A DNA stretch of 8,287 bases from assembly GCA_019247865.1 (NCBI GenBank), contig JAFBAJ010000689.1, positions 1 to 8,287 of the forward strand. The letters are read 5' to 3'. Below the pieces are notes generated by a model, which had not been told where the DNA came from, did not search any database, and was given only the letters and a program-made list of their open reading frames with translations. The position numbers were made by a program, and so were the translations under genes. This DNA comes from Acidobacteriota bacterium. GTDB lineage: Bacteria > Acidobacteriota > Blastocatellia > Pyrinomonadales > Pyrinomonadaceae. Shown here one piece after another: positions 6,351-8,287 of the stretch. Position 1 is the first letter of the stretch; each line of letters begins with the position of its first letter.

Positions 6351-8287
6351 ATGAAAAGCAGTCATTACGGAGTGAGATTGGTTCTGATGTTGATGTGCGG
6401 GCTCTTCGTCTTCTGTCTGCACGAGAGCGCGGCGCGTGCCGGCACGCTGACCGTCAACACGGCGACGGACACTGCGCAGAACGTGTGCGACGGCACGCTG
6501 AGCCTGCGCGAGGCGATGCTGCTCTCTTCGGGCGTTAACACTCTGGGGAGATCGCTCACGGCAGGCGAGCAGGCGATGGTCACCGGCGCGGTGACATGGA
6601 GCGGCACGGTGCCCCCTCCGCTTGGCTGCTCGTCCAGTCTCGGCCCGTACCGCTTTATCACGAGCGGCGTCGGCGGCGATGTCCGTGATGAAATATTTTT
6701 CGCGACGAATGTGGACACGGTGCTGCTGACGGCAGGGCTGCCGGAGATCACGTGGGGCCTGGATAGCATTGACGGCCTCAAGAGCAACGGGACGAAGGTG
6801 ACGATCAACGGCGCCAACGCCGGAGCCAATGCGGGCTTCAGCATTACAGCATCGCTCGACGTGACCATACGCAATCTCATCATCCAGAACTTTCAGCGAG
6901 AAGGCATCTTCGTCTCCGGCTCGGACAACTGTGTCTTTGAAGGATCGGAGATTTTCAGCAACGCGTCCGACGGCATTAATATCGTTCCCTTCACGGATGT
7001 CTTCGGGACACACAACTCGCGCAACAACCGCATCGGCGGGACTTCGCTCAGCCAGCGGAACGTGATTCACCTCAACGGGCGCAACGGCATCACGATTACG
7101 GCCGACCCGAACGCGGATCGCGCGACCGATCAGGGCAACGTCATCGAGAACAATTTCGTCGGCATCAGGAGCAACGGCACGCAGGACAGCGGCAACGGCA
7201 GACAGGGGATTCGGTTGCAAAACGCGTTCGGCAATCGCATCGGCGGCGACACCGCCGCGAGCCGCAACGTCATCAGCGGCAACGACGACAACGGCATCCT
7301 GCTGGACGGCGATGGCTGCTACTCCAATCGTATCCTCAACAACTTCATCGGCACGAACAAGGATGGGAACGCTCTGGTCGGCAACAGCGGGAGCGGCGTC
7401 GCTCTGTTGCAGGGCGCGGGCGACCCCGTGGGGCCGTCCTCCAGCCCGAACATCATCGGCGACGTGGGCAAAGGCAACGTCATCGGCGGAAACTTTTTCG
7501 GCGTCGGAATGTTTGACGCGAACACGGACCACAACATCGTGCGCGGCAACTTTATCGGGACAGACCTCGCCGCCAGTCTCAATCTCGGGAACGTGCGAGA
7601 CGCGGTCTTCATTCAGTCAGCACACGATAATCAGATCGGCGGGACGGGCGCGGGCGAGGCCAACGTGTTTGCCTACAACGGCGGCGCGGGCGTTTACGTT
7701 CAGGCAGGCACTGCGAACAACATCCGGCGCAATCGCATCTTTCTCAACACAGACCTCGGCATCGATCTACATCCGGGCGGAGTCACGCCGAACGACTTTA
7801 TGGATGGGGACACAGGCCCGAATAATTTTCAGAACTTTCCGGTCATCACGAGCGGGTCGAGCGCGGGCGGCAACACGACCGTGCGCGGCTCGATCAACTC
7901 GACGCCGAACACGGCCCTGACGCTCGAATTTTTCGTCAGCCCGCAAGGCGACCCGTCAGGTAACGGTGAAGGCAGTACTTACATCGGCTCGGTTGCATTG
8001 ACGACCGACAGCGGCGGCAACGCCGTCTTTAACAACACGTTCGCGACCGGCATCAGCTATCAGGGCTTTTATGCGACGATGACGGCGACCGACCCGAACG
8101 GCAATACTTCCGAGTTCTCACAGACCTTCAGGCTCGGCTGCACTTACTCGCTCTCATTTAATTCTCAGAGCTTCCCGGTGACGGGCGGGAACGGAAGCTT
8201 CAATCTGAATACCACCAGCACGTGCGACTGGCAGGCTGTGCAGAGTGACAGTTGGATCACCATCAATGGGAATGCAGGCGGCACGGG
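6351..8287 (+). CDS. Secreted CSLREA-type right-handed beta-helix protein with a BACON-like domain (C-terminus off the right edge)
   Basis: The frame is open from ATG 6351 to the window edge, 645 residues. Residues 1-30 are a likely signal peptide: Arg9, a hydrophobic core at 10-22, and an Ala-Arg-Ala site near residue 30. Residues 32-57 (LTVNTATDT, then VCDGTLSLREAM) match the CSLREA motif region found at the N-terminus of large secreted proteins. Residues 150-475 are rich in Asn and Gly, with recurring NxIGG, xNVI and NNFIGT motifs, typical of a right-handed parallel beta-helix. Residues 510-593 look like a beta-sandwich segment ending in TATDPNGNTSEFS. From residue 597 there is a BACON-like domain (CTYSLSFNSQSFP, then CDWQAVQSDSWITI). 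Such proteins are exported, and the beta-helix often binds or cleaves polysaccharide, but I see no catalytic site that can be assigned. Adhesion or surface binding is an equally good guess. It is divergent from the membrane regulator. Confidence 0.88.
   Translation, partial: MKSSHYGVRLVLMLMCGLFVFCLHESAARAGTLTVNTATDTAQNVCDGTLSLREAMLLSSGVNTLGRSLTAGEQAMVTGAVTWSGTVPPPLGCSSSLGPYRFITSGVGGDVRDEIFFATNVDTVLLTAGLPEITWGLDSIDGLKSNGTKVTINGANAGANAGFSITASLDVTIRNLIIQNFQREGIFVSGSDNCVFEGSEIFSNASDGINIVPFTDVFGTHNSRNNRIGGTSLSQRNVIHLNGRNGITITADPNADRATDQGNVIENNFVGIRSNGTQDSGNGRQGIRLQNAFGNRIGGDTAASRNVISGNDDNGILLDGDGCYSNRILNNFIGTNKDGNALVGNSGSGVALLQGAGDPVGPSSSPNIIGDVGKGNVIGGNFFGVGMFDANTDHNIVRGNFIGTDLAASLNLGNVRDAVFIQSAHDNQIGGTGAGEANVFAYNGGAGVYVQAGTANNIRRNRIFLNTDLGIDLHPGGVTPNDFMDGDTGPNNFQNFPVITSGSSAGGNTTVRGSINSTPNTALTLEFFVSPQGDPSGNGEGSTYIGSVALTTDSGGNAVFNNTFATGISYQGFYATMTATDPNGNTSEFSQTFRLGCTYSLSFNSQSFPVTGGNGSFNLNTTSTCDWQAVQSDSWITINGNAGGT
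7026..7760 (+). repeat. Degenerate intragenic repeats of the beta-helix (about 60-72 residues per unit)
   Basis: Two motifs alternate within the beta-helix protein. An NxIG[GD] motif starts at residues 226, 295, 367 and 427. A [NG]NF[IV]G motif starts near residues 267, 330 and 399. The spacing is 60-72 residues, about 180-216 bases. The repeats are visible in the protein and are diverged at DNA level, which suggests old internal duplication rather than a recent expansion. Confidence 0.65.

Noticed and set aside
6195..7532. Minus-strand open frame of 445 residues
   Set aside because: It is antisense to the beta-helix gene, rich in Arg, Ala and Val with no domain pattern. The plus strand has a signal peptide, recognisable motifs and a strong ribosome binding site.
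1..8287. Defence island, prophage, transposon or secondary-metabolite cluster
   Set aside because: I found no integrase, transposase, nuclease, toxin-antitoxin pair, phage gene or biosynthetic enzyme, and no tRNA or rRNA gene that could serve as an insertion site.

Overview
The window looks like a chromosomal segment from a GC-rich Gram-negative-type bacterium. The closest match I can argue for is Acidobacteriota, probably the Blastocatellia group. Three things suggest this: a CSLREA/beta-helix/BACON secreted protein, a winged-helix regulator fused through a membrane segment to TPR repeats, and hairpin repeats built from 8-base CGCAAAGG-type units. This is recognition of gene styles, not a database result.

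Layout from left to right. Positions 1-797 (minus) hold the N-terminal 265 residues of an exported M14-family zinc carboxypeptidase whose C-terminus lies off the left edge. A 114-base divergent intergenic region separates it from a small plus-strand gene (912-1112) for a 66-residue protein with two CxxC knuckles. A long hairpin with a T-tract (1116-1198) follows that gene and also separates it from the convergent glnE. GlnE (1197-4088, minus) is the two-domain glutamine synthetase adenylyltransferase/deadenylylase, complete at 963 residues. Upstream of it on the same strand is a 666-residue membrane-anchored winged-helix/TPR regulator (4180-6180). The 91-base gap between the two holds a second copy of the same hairpin, again followed by a T-tract. 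A 170-base divergent intergenic region then leads to a plus-strand secreted beta-helix protein (6351 to the right edge, incomplete).

How the genes work together. The exported peptidase and the beta-helix protein act outside the cytoplasm. GlnE controls glutamine synthetase in nitrogen assimilation. The regulator is a one-component membrane sensor of unknown signal. Its position gives weak reasons to suspect control of the divergent beta-helix gene or, by read-through, of glnE. Nothing shows that these genes form one pathway, and I see no clear new multi-gene system.

The most interesting signal is the hairpin pair. Both copies sit 3-6 bases after a stop codon, point the same way relative to that gene, end in a T-tract, and differ from each other by a compensatory base-pair change. 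They look like a mobile or dispersed repeat family doing the job of transcription terminators.
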